Shown: positions 53,786-64,000 of the stretch, in pieces
Numbering within the stretch: position 1 is the first letter of the stretch
Layout of the letters: each line of letters begins with the position of its first letter
Assembly (NCBI RefSeq): GCF_019578655.1
Contig: NC_063257.1
Coordinates: 26,119,939-26,183,938 of the forward strand
Direction: 5' to 3'
DNA length: 64,000 nucleotides
Source: Ricinus communis
Taxonomy: Eukaryota > Streptophyta > Magnoliopsida > Malpighiales > Euphorbiaceae
Position numbers and translations under genes: made by a program
The notes under the pieces: model-generated
Database searches by the model: none
What the model saw: the letters and a program-made list of their open reading frames with translations, nothing else
Told to the model about the DNA's origin: nothing

Positions 53786-55999
53786 TGTCACGACCCAATC
53801 TATAGGCCCGTGATCGGCATTAGGGAATGGGTAGTAGAACTAAGGCCAGCGAAACCCATAGCAAGGCTCATCATTTGCTATCTCAATCAAAGAGTAATCC
53901 AAATTCTATCCATTGAACACTAATTCATAATTAACTTTTAACCACTAGATACTACATAACTAATTCAGTATGCTAGCATAAATAAGTAATACATGAATTT
54001 ACATTCCATTACAAAATGATAAGTTTTGAGATTACTACTGCGGAGAATCTAGAATTTAAAATCAAACATACTAATAAAATAAATTACATTAAAACCCGAA
54101 GATGAAGAAAGTCGGGCTGCTAGAGGGAAAGAACTGCGGAAACTAACAAACACCTGAAAAATAGTTAAAATTATGACTCTTAGTCTCTAGAGTGAGTCAA
54201 AATCATATATCTAAAAATAAATACAACCACTTTAATAAATAACCCTAGGCCTAGAATCCTAGAACTGAATGTCTAAGAATTTCAACTCGGATAAATCCTA
54301 CTAAAAATTCGGCAGAACTTCCCCTTAAAATACAGACGTTTACCCCCACTATAACGGGTCCAGGACATGCCAAAAACACTTCTAATATTCATCAATTAAT
54401 TAACTGGAGTTGGGCCACTAAAACTATATTATCTATCCCGACTTCACAACACATCACAAATCATAATTATTGGCAGACAGTCCGACACATCAGTATTTTG
54501 ACAATCAATCCACATATAATTTTTCTAGTATTAAACTAATTCGACTCCATCACATCCACCACACAACAACACAATAATTAATCAAATAAACCTTAATTAA
54601 CAATCTCTAAAAATCATCAGCATACGCTTGATAAATCGCTAACTCGCCTTCAATCGCTAGAGTCCGATCGACGATCCAAGTGCGCCTACAGACTCGAAAG
54701 ACGATGATTCTAGCATTTGATTCTTTGATCTAGTCCCCGATCATCCGAAAAAAATCACGGAAGTATCGACCGTCGATTTTCAAACGGAGTCCGATCGCCG
54801 CAAAATTAGTGCCATTGGAAAGCTTGTGATGCGTGGGTCCTAAATATGTCCTATGATCAACTGAGGCATGACAGCATTGGCCGGAAAACCTCGAAAATCC
54901 AACTGAACCTTATAGCTTTCTTTTGCCCAAACTCTCTTCTCTGACCATCCCCACTCTAGCTGCTGGTCTTAGATGGAATCCCATTCTTTGACAAGTCGAT
55001 TGCCACCACAAGTAGCTGTTGACACCATCGGACACGCCATGAACCGCTTCGAACAACTGTTGCCTCTTCTCTCTCTTTTTTTTCTTCACTCACTACCGCC
55101 ATCGCTGCCGCTAGACTCGCTGGCATCTGCTCTTCCACTAGGCATCGCCACCGTGCCTCGAGTGGGCTTCCTTCTCCACCCGCCATAGATGCAGCCCTGA
55201 GCTCTCCTCTCCTTCTTCTTCTTCTCCAATTCTCTTTCTTTTTTCTTTCTTTTCTTATCAGAAAATGGTCCCTCAATTTTTGCTCAATAACCATTTAGAT
55301 CCCTCATTCTTTTTAATTACTAAATATTACCCCTTGCAAAATTCATGTTTAACGCTCTAACTTTTCTTCAGTATTTCAATTAAGCCCCTAACTACTTAAT
55401 TTGGGCTAACTTAAAATTATTAAAAATAGAGAGTTACTTATTTACCCCTTCTTTTATTGGTGAAATTACTAAAATGCCCTTACCGATATATTTAATTACA
55501 AAAATACCAACCTTAAAAATTCTCATTTAAACCCCATATTAATGCAATTACACTTTTAGCCCTTATTTCATAATTACTTGTCAAATTAATTCGAACACAT
55601 AATTAACTTAACTAACCAATTTGTTGAATATTTTCCAATTTGATCCAACACCATTGCTAATTAAAATTTTGCCATTCCTCAATCAATTCTTTTATAAGAA
55701 TATTATTTACTATTTCTTTCATAACTTTCAAATATAATATCTAATTCATATTGGGAGGAAATTTGAGTGTGACCTATACATATAAAATATAACTTATCCT
55801 CTATGGAACTCACGTAATTAATTTCTTGAAAAAATCAATCTAATTAGATATAGTTAAATAAATCTCTTTATTTCTATCTAGCATTAAAATTCTATTTTAA
55901 ATCATCCCAGTTCAATTAATTAAAATTAGATTAAATAAAAACTCGTTATTACTAATATTATTATTATTTTTAAAAAGAACAAGAATTTCGAGTATTACA
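53786..55999 (-). repeat. 2.2-kb chromovirus LTR
   Basis: Plus-strand edges are TGTCACGACCCAATC and AGTATTACA. A G+C-richer block (54640-55200) contains a fortuitous 112-residue minus-strand frame (54956-55294, Arg/Glu-rich then SMAGGEGSPLEARWR). I regard it as LTR sequence, not a host gene, because part of it lies in low-complexity CTT repeats. No matching LTR is in the window. Confidence 0.78.
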
Positions 56000-56000
56000 T

Positions 56001-56012
56001 TCTTCCCCCCTT
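56001..56012 (-). promoter_or_regulatory. Polypurine tract of the 53786-56683 element
   Basis: The minus strand reads TAAGGGGGGAAG next to the LTR start TGTAATACTCG. Confidence 0.75.
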
Positions 56013-56683
56013 AAGAAAATTCATCCTCGAATTTTAAAAGAAAAAGCTTACATTAAGATTAAAACCAATGGGAGTAGCAATCTCTTTTCTCCTACTTGGC
56101 TTTCGCGGGTACTTTCCTCGATAGAATAATTTAGCCACAACACCTTAACCATGGCGAACTTGAGTATCCACGTTCATCACTGGTTTTTCCTTGCCAGTCA
56201 AATCTTCACTTACTTCCACAAACTGAGGTTGCAACACGTGCGAAGGATCGAAAATATACTTCCTCAATACGGATATACGAAATACCGGAAGGATATGCAA
56301 GAAATTTGGCGGCAAGTCCAACTTGTACGTCACCTCACCAATCTTATGGATAATCTCAAGGGTTTCACATAACAAGGGGCTAACTTGCCTTCCTTACTAA
56401 ACCGCATCACTTCTTGCATAAAAGACGCCTTAGGAATACATACCCTCTAATACTAATCTTCACGCGCTCTTGCTTCGGGTCCGCATAACTCTTATGCCTA
56501 CCGAAAACTGTCTTCAGCCGGTCGCAGATAAAAGGAATCTTGTCTGAAATAAATGATCTGAACCAACTCTAGTCCTGCCAAATTTCATTCGCCAACTTCT
56601 TTCCTAATGACAGCGTCTCTTACACGTACTGAATATCCTTAATATCCACATCATATCATCCATCTGTTGACAAAAACCACTGT
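56013..56683 (-). pseudogene. Integrase C-terminus / chromodomain region, truncated
   Basis: The frame 56145-56375 reads CETLEIIHKIGEVTYKLDLP then FRISVLRKYIFDPSHVLQPQ and a VEVSEDLTGKEKPV segment. This matches the GPY/F end of integrase leading to a chromodomain in Tekay-like chromoviruses. The final chromodomain residues are frameshifted toward 56013. Upstream (56376-56683) carries KSYADPKQERVK-like remnants. No core is present. Confidence 0.7.
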
Positions 56684-57064
56684 TGACAAAAAGAACATGG
56701 AAGTGGTAATTATAGGCACCGACCCAATGCTTGGATGAATGCGATGAAAGAAAATTAGTTGATCGAGTATTGATTTCATTCTCCAAATTATCACAGACGA
56801 ATCTTCTGGAGGAAAGAGGGAAAGACGAGAATCGAGGCACACCCCAATATTCCGATGACACAAGGATTGGCATAAGGAATCATGGAAAAGCAATTAAAAA
56901 GCTTAGCCAGTAGCATTTGGGTGTGACTTGATTATCTAGCAAGACGAGACGCAACCCACATGCATAAAGTAGAAATCATGTTGCTTTTGATTAATCCAAG
57001 CGGGAATGCACATGTTCTGATGTTTATGATGCATATAGTGATGTAATTTGGGCTGTGTTATTAG
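56684..57064 (-). repeat. R1 repeat fragment, minus orientation
   Basis: R1 from GGAAGTGGTAATTATAGGC to TGTGTTATTAGG, with an internal jump near 56852. No gene is seen. GyC follows. Confidence 0.74.
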
Positions 57065-57344
57065 GTATTAAAGAACCTCTAAGAATTGAACCCACGAATG
57101 CTAGTCCTTATGAACCTATGAATCACTAACTTGAAAACCCAAAGTACAACTTGAAATCAAACCCTAGGATCATCTAATCAGATTGTAAGTTGATCAAGAA
57201 TTAGAACCTAAGGAAAACTAAGTCCCTTAAACCCTAATTCCAAGTACACCATAAGGATAGATAAACTCCTTGATAAGTAAGTTTTGCATTCAAACAAGAA
57301 CACAAGATACAAGAGATTTTTGCTTGAAAGAAACTAAAAACTTT
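57065..57344 (-). repeat. GyC LTR end fragment
   Basis: TTAAAGAACCTCTAAGAATTG and the following sequence match the GyA LTRs from TGATGAGAACCTC onward (GATGATCAAGAATTAGAA, GGATAGAT(A/C)AA). It is joined directly to protease sequence at 57345, so the rest of pol and the LTR start are missing. Confidence 0.65.
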
Positions 57345-57672
57345 AATTAATCGTAATGTCTACCAATTTTTCTACCATCAAAGTGCTAGCAACATTTGTA
57401 CAACTACCACTATCAATAATGACAGTGCATGTCTTACCTTGCACATGGCACCTAGTGTGGAACATGTTATCCCTTTGTTGCTTTATATTATTTTCCTTCT
57501 TCATTTGCGCATCAATTGTGCACCTAGCAACCAAAAGATCACCTCCCATAGGACCCTGAATACCATCATCACTACGATCCTCTAATAGTGGCGTCTCATC
57601 TTCATTACTCTCTTTAGTTGTTGTTTCTATCTCAGCAATTAGGCTTATTGCTTGAAGTGCCTTTCTGTTCAA
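57345..57672 (-). pseudogene. GyC aspartic protease, start only
   Basis: The minus-strand frame gives DETPLLEDRSDDGIQGP, RDNMFHTRCHVQGKTCTVII, then DSGSCTNVASTLMVEKL. This is an intact D-S-G active site, unlike GyA. The protein ends six residues later where LTR sequence begins. The upstream zinc knuckle present in GyA is missing, as if deleted between NKPNC and EIETTTKES. Confidence 0.75.
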
Positions 57673-58579
57673 ACCTTATTGCACCCCTTGGTTTTAATTG
57701 CTTTTCAACCTTAATTGTAAGATGAACTAACCCCTCAAGTTCTATATAATGTTACAATTCGACCCTATCAGTAATCTCCTTATCAAGCCCACCAATAAAA
57801 TGTGCCATGGTAGCTTCCCTATCTTCATACAAATTAGTCCTTGTCATGAGCATTTCCATTTCCTTATGCTTTAAAGCTTGGAGTCTCTAATGTAACTCCC
57901 TATGGTAATGTCTACATACAAAATGTCTTTTCATGATAGTTTTGAGAGCATGCCAAGTATCAATAGGCTCTTTCATGTTTCTTCTCCTACTCACCACCAA
58001 TTGATCCCACCATACTATTGCATATTCAGAAAATTGAGTAACCACTAACTTTACCTTCTTTTCCTCATGAAAGTTATAACATCAAAGGTAAGGTCTACTA
58101 GCTTTTCCCACTCCAAATATGCCTTCGGATCTTATTTGCCTAAAAAGGTAGGAATCCTAAGTTTGATGCTACCCAAATTTCTATCAGTATCATTATTATA
58201 CCCACAGTAATCGCCAAACTCACCTCCATGATTCCCTCTACCCACTGCATTATTTTAGCGTCCCCTAGATCCTCTACCCATGCCACGGCCAACACCCACA
58301 TTAATGGCATTATCATCATCATCATAACCTAGATCTAAATCTCCCTCATTACCTACCAAGTTCTGCCTATTATTTACTGTATGAGCATTAGAATTGATTT
58401 GCTCTAATATGGCTCTTTGGCTGGCTGCCATGTCTAGCCGCATCCTCTCTGTAGCCTCATTGATGTTCATTATACTCAATTGCACTCTTTCCACTTTCAT
58501 GCATTTGTGCCGCGGATATGCCATGATTAAGTTGAGGCACATTCTCTTCTCTCCCACCTTCAGTAGAGGTGTTTGACAT
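57673..58579 (-). pseudogene. GyC gag
   Basis: Start ATG at 58579 (MSNTSTEGGREENVPQLNHG), aligned with the GyA gag start. 58255-58557 continues VQLSIMNINEATERMRLDMA then a Gly/Arg-rich GVGRGMGRGSRGR. The capsid region follows in broken frames (58140 back to 57750), including an RRNMKEPIDTW-like segment and KRHFVCRHYHRELH-like sequence. Frameshifts and stops throughout. Confidence 0.72.
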
Positions 58580-59639
58580 TGGTGTAAGGAAAAGTTAGTA
58601 TGCTAAAATAAGAATTAAAAACATTAGGATCTCACCAATTGCACCCTTATGTGTTTACTCTCCAAAAATAGGGGTTTGCTCTCATGTTTATACACAATAA
58701 TGTTAAACTCAAGGTTGAAACCCACACCACGTGACTTGGTCTCAAGTGTTCTTATGTGAATCAAGAACTCACACACAAAGTTTCAAACTATATAAGTAAC
58801 GCATAAAGAATCAAGCTTTAAAAGACTAGTTAGGTTGGTGGGTAAACTCAAGAATTTAAGCAAAACAACAATGAAATCAAGAAAAGTAGTAGTCAAGAAT
58901 AAAATAAAACTCAAAAAGATTCAAAAGACATATGAAAGAATGAATCTAAGATGCAAAGATTTAAGGAAAATCGTCAAGAATGAAGAAAGTATTTCTGGCC
59001 AAGAATCTTGAATTCCAAACCAAACAGCAATAAGAACAAGAGTTTAATGTACAAGATTGTTAGAAAACTCAAAAAGATTTAAAGAACATGAAAAAGGAAC
59101 AATCTAAGATGTAAAAATTCAAGGAAATTCATTCAAGATTGAAAGTTACCTCTATGATCACCAAGAATGCCAAATCTGCCCAATCTTGAAAAGAAAACAA
59201 AAACAAGAATTTGCAAAGAAAAAGAATGAAGGCAGATTACCCTAAAAACGTGTGTATAAGTATCAAAACAATAGGAAAGAGTACGTAGTTCTCTATAAGT
59301 TAGCCACCTAATCCCTTATAAATAGGAATTCCTTTCAAGATATAGTGTATCAAGCTTAAAAATCCTTTAAGGATTAGGAAATATATAAATTCCAGCAATA
59401 TTTTGACTCATAACAATCTTAATATCATCATGAAACATGAAATTAGCATTAGGGTTTCATTAAAACACCAAGTATATTCAAGACAAAGTCAATAACCTTA
59501 TCAAAATCAAGATTCTTTAAGAAGCATAAGTAGAGATCGAATTCGTTCAAGATTTGTTTTTTTTTTTTGTCTTTCTTTTTCTTTCTTTTTTTTTTAATCC
59601 AAATCTTAAAACAAGCTAAACAGGAATAGTCAGAAGAAA
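58580..59639 (-). other. GyC leader region
   Basis: Non-coding sequence upstream of GyC gag. It contains two partly similar blocks (about 58900-58980 and 59070-59150, sharing CTCAAAAAGATT and AATCTAAGATG) and a T-rich pyrimidine tract at 59555-59595. The 5' LTR and primer site are missing. R1 starts near 59640. Confidence 0.5.
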
Positions 59640-59967
59640 CTAGATGCTAAATATGAATAAATAAATACAGAAAGATAGATAAACTAAAGTCAAATCAAGA
59701 ACAAGATAGGAGTTTAGTGGGCAACAACTCTCATAGTCCTAAATTTTATTAGCCAGCTTAACAAAAATAAGGGTAAATTCGCATGGGCCTATTTAAAACA
59801 CTCTAACCTAAATTATTTTGGTATATGCATTTCAAACATCAGAGCGCTTAAATTTCGACTAGTATTACGCTTGGATTAATTGAAGATAACATAAGTTATG
59901 CCTCGTCCTTAGAGGAGCAAGGAATGATGAAGATCCCAATGGTGCAAATCATGAAAAAGAATATATG
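59640..59967 (+). repeat. R1 repeat fragment
   Basis: R1 from AACTAGATGCTAAATATG across a unit boundary near 59735. It ends at AATATATG, with an internal jump near 59890. No coding content. Confidence 0.74.
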
Positions 59968-60412
59968 TGATGAGAATCCATGTAGCATAAGAAATTCTAC
60001 TCCAACAAGAAAACCTAATGATGTAAATCTTACATGCTCAAGGAATCCTACTTTAACAAGGAGTCCTAATTCCACTAGGAATCCTAATCCGATAAGGAGT
60101 TTTGATGATATTAGGAGTTCAAGAGACGAAAGGAATTTTATTTCCACTAGAAATCCTAGTCCGATTCAAACTCCAAGTGACATTAGGCTTAATCAAGATA
60201 ATGGGCCTCAAGATACTCTTATCAACTCAGTCCAACATATGGAGGCATGATCAAGACAAGATAATCCAAGATAATCAAGTCAAGCTATTTGAAGTCCAAT
60301 ACTCAAGAATGGACCGCATATCAGATGTTACTTAAGCCCCATTGTAATGTTAATTATATGGATTAGGGTTGGGCGAATTTTAGAAGAATTTGTTCAGAGA
60401 AAAGCTGGAAAT
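59968..60412 (+). repeat. LTR fragment with 18-bp repeats
   Basis: It starts TGATGAGAATCC. The 18-bp repeat lies at 59985-60180, and the rest matches the solo LTR 22446-23332 (for example CAACATATGGAGGCATGATC). It stops about half way through the LTR and R1 resumes, so it is truncated. Confidence 0.72.
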
Positions 60413-60575
60413 GAAGATAAGTCTATGCTAGCTAGCGCGAGTATTCATTAAATCTAAGAAGTTCTTCAAAGAACCCATAACTTGATTTCCCATAAGGTAG
60501 AAGACTGAAATAATATGCTCATTAGCCTCAAGTAGTCAGTTGCATGTGCTTTTTATAGTGTGAAAGCCCTCAATC
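60413..60575 (+). repeat. R1 repeat fragment
   Basis: R1 from GATAAGTCTATGCTAG to GTGAAAGCCCTCAATC, directly followed by GyD. Confidence 0.72.
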
Positions 60576-61850
60576 TTTTGGACCTAAACACAGGATGGAA
60601 ATAGTAATTAACCCTTTAATAATATAAGGAGTTGCCTATCTACGTAATACACAAGACCTGACCATGGACACCGAAAAGGAAAGAGAAAAGACATAATGAG
60701 CTTTTCTATCAAATTGGTCCTGGTCTACTTAACAAGATATGGCCTGCATGCATTGGCATTACATCATATAACACCTCATTTGTATATCTACCTATTATGA
60801 AGGGTATAATAACCTGCTTATTCACCTTAATCTCACCACAATTGTTAAGCCATAGCAATCTATATGGTATAGAATGAGGTATCAAGTTCAATCCTAGTTA
60901 ACAACATTAGTACAACTTCCACTATCAATGATAAGGATACAAGTCTTACCTTGTACATGGCATATGGTATGGAAAATATTGTCTCTTTACTATTGCATAT
61001 CATCATCATCCTTCATTTGCACACTGAGTGCAAGCCTAGGAACCAAAAGATCACCCTATATTGGCTTTTCAACACTATCATCACTGCAATCTCCTAACTG
61101 TGGAATTTTGTTCTCTTCATTGTCACTATCCTCACTTTCATATTCAATCTTGCCATGCTCTATAACCACCACAGCTCGCCTATTTGGACATTGGGAAACA
61201 ATGTGTCCATTTCTCAAGCACTTGAAGCACTTAATGTCTCTCTTTCTACTTTTGTTCAATTTAGTTTTAGTTTGTACTTTAGTGTCTGACCTCCCTTCTG
61301 CTTTCTTATCTTGTAAAATAGATTTGTTATCATCTCTTTTACCTTCTCCCCAAGAGCTATTCTATTTTAGTTTGGAACTAGAACGGCCTTTGAAGTCATT
61401 CTTTGCTAGCCATCTCGGTTTGAGTTATTTTTCCAATTTAATGGCAATGTGCACCATCTCATCAATCTCCACATAATTTGTAACTCAATCCTATCAGCAA
61501 ATTCTTTGTTTAACCCTCTAAGGAAACATGTCACTATGGCTTCTCTATCCTCCCCTGAGCCTAGCCTAGTCATTGACATCTCCATTTCCTTAGAATAATC
61601 TTCAACACTCTTTATACCTTGCCTTAAGTATTAAAGTCTTTGATGCAACTCCCTTTCATGATGCAAAGGTACAAATCTCTTCTTCATAATAGCCTTAAGA
61701 ACCACCCAACTGTTAATTGTCTCTTACATGTTTCTTCTCCTATTCACTATCATCTACTCATACCACATAATAACATAGTCGCTAAAATGACTAACCACCA
61801 ATCTCATCTTCTTCTCATCTGAAAAATTCTAACAATCAAAGATATATATC
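60576..61850 (-). pseudogene. GyD: gag-protease fragment
   Basis: On the minus strand, protease at 60709-60950 shows LIIDSGSCTNV (intact D-S-G) and YRLLWLNNCGEIKVNKQVII, then MHAGHILLSRPGPI, where related proteins have a GRPWQF-like end. The gag zinc knuckle at 61056-61259 is intact: CFKCLRNGHIVSQCPNRR, followed by the acidic linker ESEDSDNEENKIPQLGDCSD. Capsid sequence with stops continues to 61850. Bases 60576-60708 are unassigned. The plus-strand frame at 60928-61476 is just the complement of this region. Confidence 0.75.
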
Positions 61851-63155
61851 ATTAAGACAAGAAAGCAAACCCAAAGAGGACCTAGACTAGTTGGCTATCA
61901 AACAAAAGATAATAGATTATTGAGTCTGATTATGCTACCCGTGGACAGATTCTAAACTGAATTCGGTTTCCCTCTCCAAACAACCAAATTCCTAAACCTA
62001 AGAACCTAAAGTTGGAATCTCTTCCTAACAATTGATTATTAAGTAAGCCTTAAGTTTTAATCCACCTCTATCAAGCTTTGTTAATTCTTAATCCGACAAA
62101 TTAATTAACCTTACCTCTAAGTGAAAATTAACTTGTTCTTATAACTAATTTTTTGAACTTAATTACAATTTCTCAATTGCTAAAAGAATTCTATGAATAG
62201 TAATCAATACAATCAACGTAACGAAGACTATATTTATATTATTAATTGTAAAAAGAATACAAGAAAGGAAACTCAAGCAATCTCAACAATTCAATACAAA
62301 GCCAACATAGTAAGGAACCCTAATGGGTTCAACCAATCTAGCTACACATGTTCATGTATAAAGCAAATAGGAATTCAATTACAATGAAAGAACAAAGAAA
62401 TCGAAACATATACACTCTTTTCCTAGAATTGGATGAATAGCTCAAAGCCTTGATCTTCACTACAATTGATCTCTAGAATTGCTTCTTGATTTCCTTTAAA
62501 ACTCCTCCTCAATCTTCAATCCAAAATCCAAATCACGAATCTGACGTTCTAAGGTGGAATTAGTTTCCTGGAAGCCCCCTAAAATTCCTCACAACACGTC
62601 TAGTAAAATTTTAATAGAAGATCAAAAATCAAAATCGCCGATCCGGAACTCTCTTTTCTCTTTTTGGCTCGTTTCTTTTATTCGTTGCGGCGTGTTCCAG
62701 CCTGTGTCCCTTGATAAGGGTTGTGGCTGGGCCGTGTTGGACTCCAATTGACAAAATGAATTGAATCGAGCATGACCGTGTTCTTGCCCATGTTAGTAAA
62801 CATGGGCCGTGTTCTGGCCCATGTTAACCAACATGGGCTGTGCTTTAGGGCGTGGTGCCCTTGAAAAACGTGCTGCTTCAAAGTGCTTAAGCTACACGGC
62901 CTGGAATTTCTACACGAGGTCCAACACGAGCCATGTTCACTTTCCAAAAGTTAACCCAAGGTCAAACAGCTTCTGATTTCATCCGCTTTCGCCCGAAATT
63001 GATCTAAAATTGTTAAAGCACTGATGATGGACCTATGAAATATCCTGAAACACGAAAGGACACAAAACATGGGTGATCTTGGAATAAATACACAATAAAT
63101 GCTAAGAAAATTCGCAATAATATATCAGCAAATATGTGTAAAAGTATGCATATCA
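61851..63155. repeat. Athila-like LTR, left end missing
   Basis: It ends AAGTATGCATATCA. Blocks at 62010-62390 match the Athila-like LTR at 37025-37400 (for example GAATCTCTTCCTAAC and GAATTCAATTACAA), and a CACGGCC/CATGGGCC motif cluster sits at 62690-62950. No TG start is seen at the left, so it is truncated. No target duplication. The strand cannot be fixed without an internal region. Confidence 0.6.
62690..62950. repeat. GGCCGTGTT/CATGGGCC motif cluster
   Basis: Repeated short motifs (GGGCCGTGTT, TGGCCCATGTT, AACATGGGC, ACACGGCC) like those at 37672-37920. The surrounding LTR is AT-rich. Confidence 0.65.
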
Positions 63156-63778
63156 ACTTGCCATCCATAAATGGATGAACAAACTGAAGTTGTTAATAGA
63201 ACTATAGTTCAATTGCTTTGTTCTTTAATTTCTAGGAATTTTGAATCTCGGGAGGATCTTTTACCATATGTGGATTTGGATACAATAGGGTTGTTCATAG
63301 CACTACACATTGTTCTCCATTTCAAATTGTTTATGGTGTTAACCTATTAACTCCTATTGATTTGTTTCCTTTGCCTCTTAACAAGCTTGTTAATGTTGAT
63401 GGTTCTTCTAAAGTTGACGGTTCTCCTAAGGCAGATTTGATTAAAAGACTACAAGAACAAGTTAATGAGAGGATTGAGAAGCAAAATACTAGAGTAGCTG
63501 AAAGGGTTAACAAAGAAAGAAGACCATGGTGTTCCAACCTAGTGATTGGGTTCAGTTCATTTTCACAAGGAAAGCTTCCCAAATCAAAGAAAGTCAAAGC
63601 TAAGTCCAAAGCGTGATGGACTGTTTCAAGTACTTGAGAGGATCAAAGAAAATTCTTACAAAATTAATTTATAAGGTAAGTATAATGTGAGTGGCACATT
63701 TAATGTTGCCGATTTGAGTCCTTTTGATGTAGGTGATGAGCTTGATTCGAGGACGAATCATCCTAAAGAAAGAGGGAA
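63156..63778 (+). pseudogene. GyE integrase core end and C-terminus
   Basis: Plus-strand reading begins CHP, a stop, then MDEQTEVVNRT. This is the HPQTDGQTE motif with Gln to stop and Gly to Glu changes, but the catalytic Glu is kept. WDTIGLF-type sequence then gives VVHSTTHCSPFQIVYGVN. The frame 63362-63616 reads LLTPIDLFPLPLNKLVNVDG, KADLIKRLQEQVNERIEK and QNTRVAERVNKERR. From 63670 it reads KYNVSGTFNVADLSPFDVGD, homologous to GyA 3298. The upstream part is cut by the LTR at 63155. Confidence 0.78.
63765..63778 (+). promoter_or_regulatory. GyE polypurine tract
   Basis: AAAGAAAGAGGGAA directly before the LTR start TGATATGG. It is also translated as part of pol (KERGN). Confidence 0.82.
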
Positions 63779-64000
63779 TGATATGGATTGGCCAAGGCTT
63801 AAAGATGTTGGTTTGGATGGGCTCGATGATGAAAGCAACAAGAAAGAATCAAGGAAGGATCCATTAAGTTTACCACAAGGTCCAATTACAAGGTCAAGGG
63901 CCAAGAAGCTTCAAGAGTCCTTAAATGGCTATATGCAAGAGTGGGCTAACAATGGAAGTCCAATAGAATTCGGCCCAACTGAAATTCTTAAAGAATGCGC
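63779..64000 (+). repeat. GyE 3' LTR start, encoding the pol tail
   Basis: It starts TGATATGGATTGGCC and runs off the window. The pol frame continues without a stop for over 70 codons: PRLKDVGLDGLDDES, RKDPLSLPQ, then GPITRSRAKKLQESLNGYMQ. It is the cleanest example here of a pol C-terminus encoded inside an LTR. Confidence 0.75.

Larger units (their letters stand above)
53786..56683 (-). mobile_element. 3' part of a chromovirus: LTR and pol C-terminus
   Basis: Read on the minus strand it is the end of pol, a polypurine tract and a 2,214-bp LTR (TGTAAT...TCGTGACA). The upstream part of the element is missing; R1 follows at 56684. It belongs to the same LTR family as 33592-35226. It interrupts the GyB 3' LTR at AAATTAG. 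Confidence 0.78.

Noticed and set aside
54956..55294. 112-residue minus-strand frame, possible host exon
   Set aside because: It is entirely inside an LTR bounded by TG...CA next to a polypurine tract, and partly made of CTT repeats; no domain recognised.
60928..61476. 182-residue plus-strand open frame, the longest on that strand in the region
   Set aside because: It lies opposite GyD protease and gag, which have clear active-site and zinc-knuckle motifs on the minus strand.
1..64000. CRISPR array, bacterial operon, rRNA or tRNA genes
   Set aside because: No regular spacer array, no ribosome-binding-site gene strings and no rRNA blocks are seen; tRNA-like matches are only the short retroelement primer sites.

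Overview
This is a flowering-plant (probably eudicot) heterochromatic segment. It is AT-rich and made almost entirely of nested, mostly inactivated LTR retrotransposons set in a roughly 1-kb tandem repeat. I found no intact host gene, rRNA, tRNA gene or CRISPR array, and no coding region here is an uninterrupted functional gene. The plant call rests on Ty3/gypsy chromovirus proteins, initiator-Met and Asp-tRNA primer-binding sites, and multi-kilobase nested LTR elements. I cannot name the species.

Layout. (1) 1-1595 is a 5'-truncated minus-strand gypsy pol fragment. (2) 2357-9914 (GyA) is a near-complete minus-strand Ty3/gypsy element with two ~0.8-kb LTRs. (3) 11754-21248 (Tek1) is a complete plus-strand chromovirus of the Tekay/Del type with 2.3-kb LTRs, flanked by an ATATA target-site duplication. 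(4) 21249-36323 is mainly the ~1-kb repeat R1 in direct and inverted copies. It is interrupted by a solo LTR (22446-23332), other LTR fragments, a possible hAT remnant and a truncated LTR (33592-35226). (5) 36324-53785 is GyB, a gypsy deletion derivative. It is split by a non-autonomous Athila-like element (36642-41790, duplication AGGAA) and by Tek2 (42248-51530, minus strand), a second copy of the Tek1 family whose 5' LTR is truncated. (6) 53786-56683 is the 3' end of a chromovirus with a 2.2-kb LTR. (7) 57065-61850 holds two more gag-protease remnants (GyC, GyD). (8) 61851-64000 holds an Athila-like LTR and the 3' end of a plus-strand gypsy pol running off the window.

How the parts relate. 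R1 is the oldest visible substrate: GyA, GyB, Tek1 and several LTRs landed in it. GyB's LTR then received the Athila-like element and Tek2. Decay is by point mutation (stops and lost catalytic residues in Tek1 are mostly C:G to T:A changes relative to Tek2), by frameshifts, and by deletions, one with 6-bp microhomology. Several non-Tekay LTRs encode the C-terminal tail of pol inside their own first bases. The tail carries a recurring G-P-I-T-R-S-R/K-A-K motif and, in one subfamily, an in-frame 18-bp (six-residue) repeat. That tail and R1 are the two least explained features of the window.
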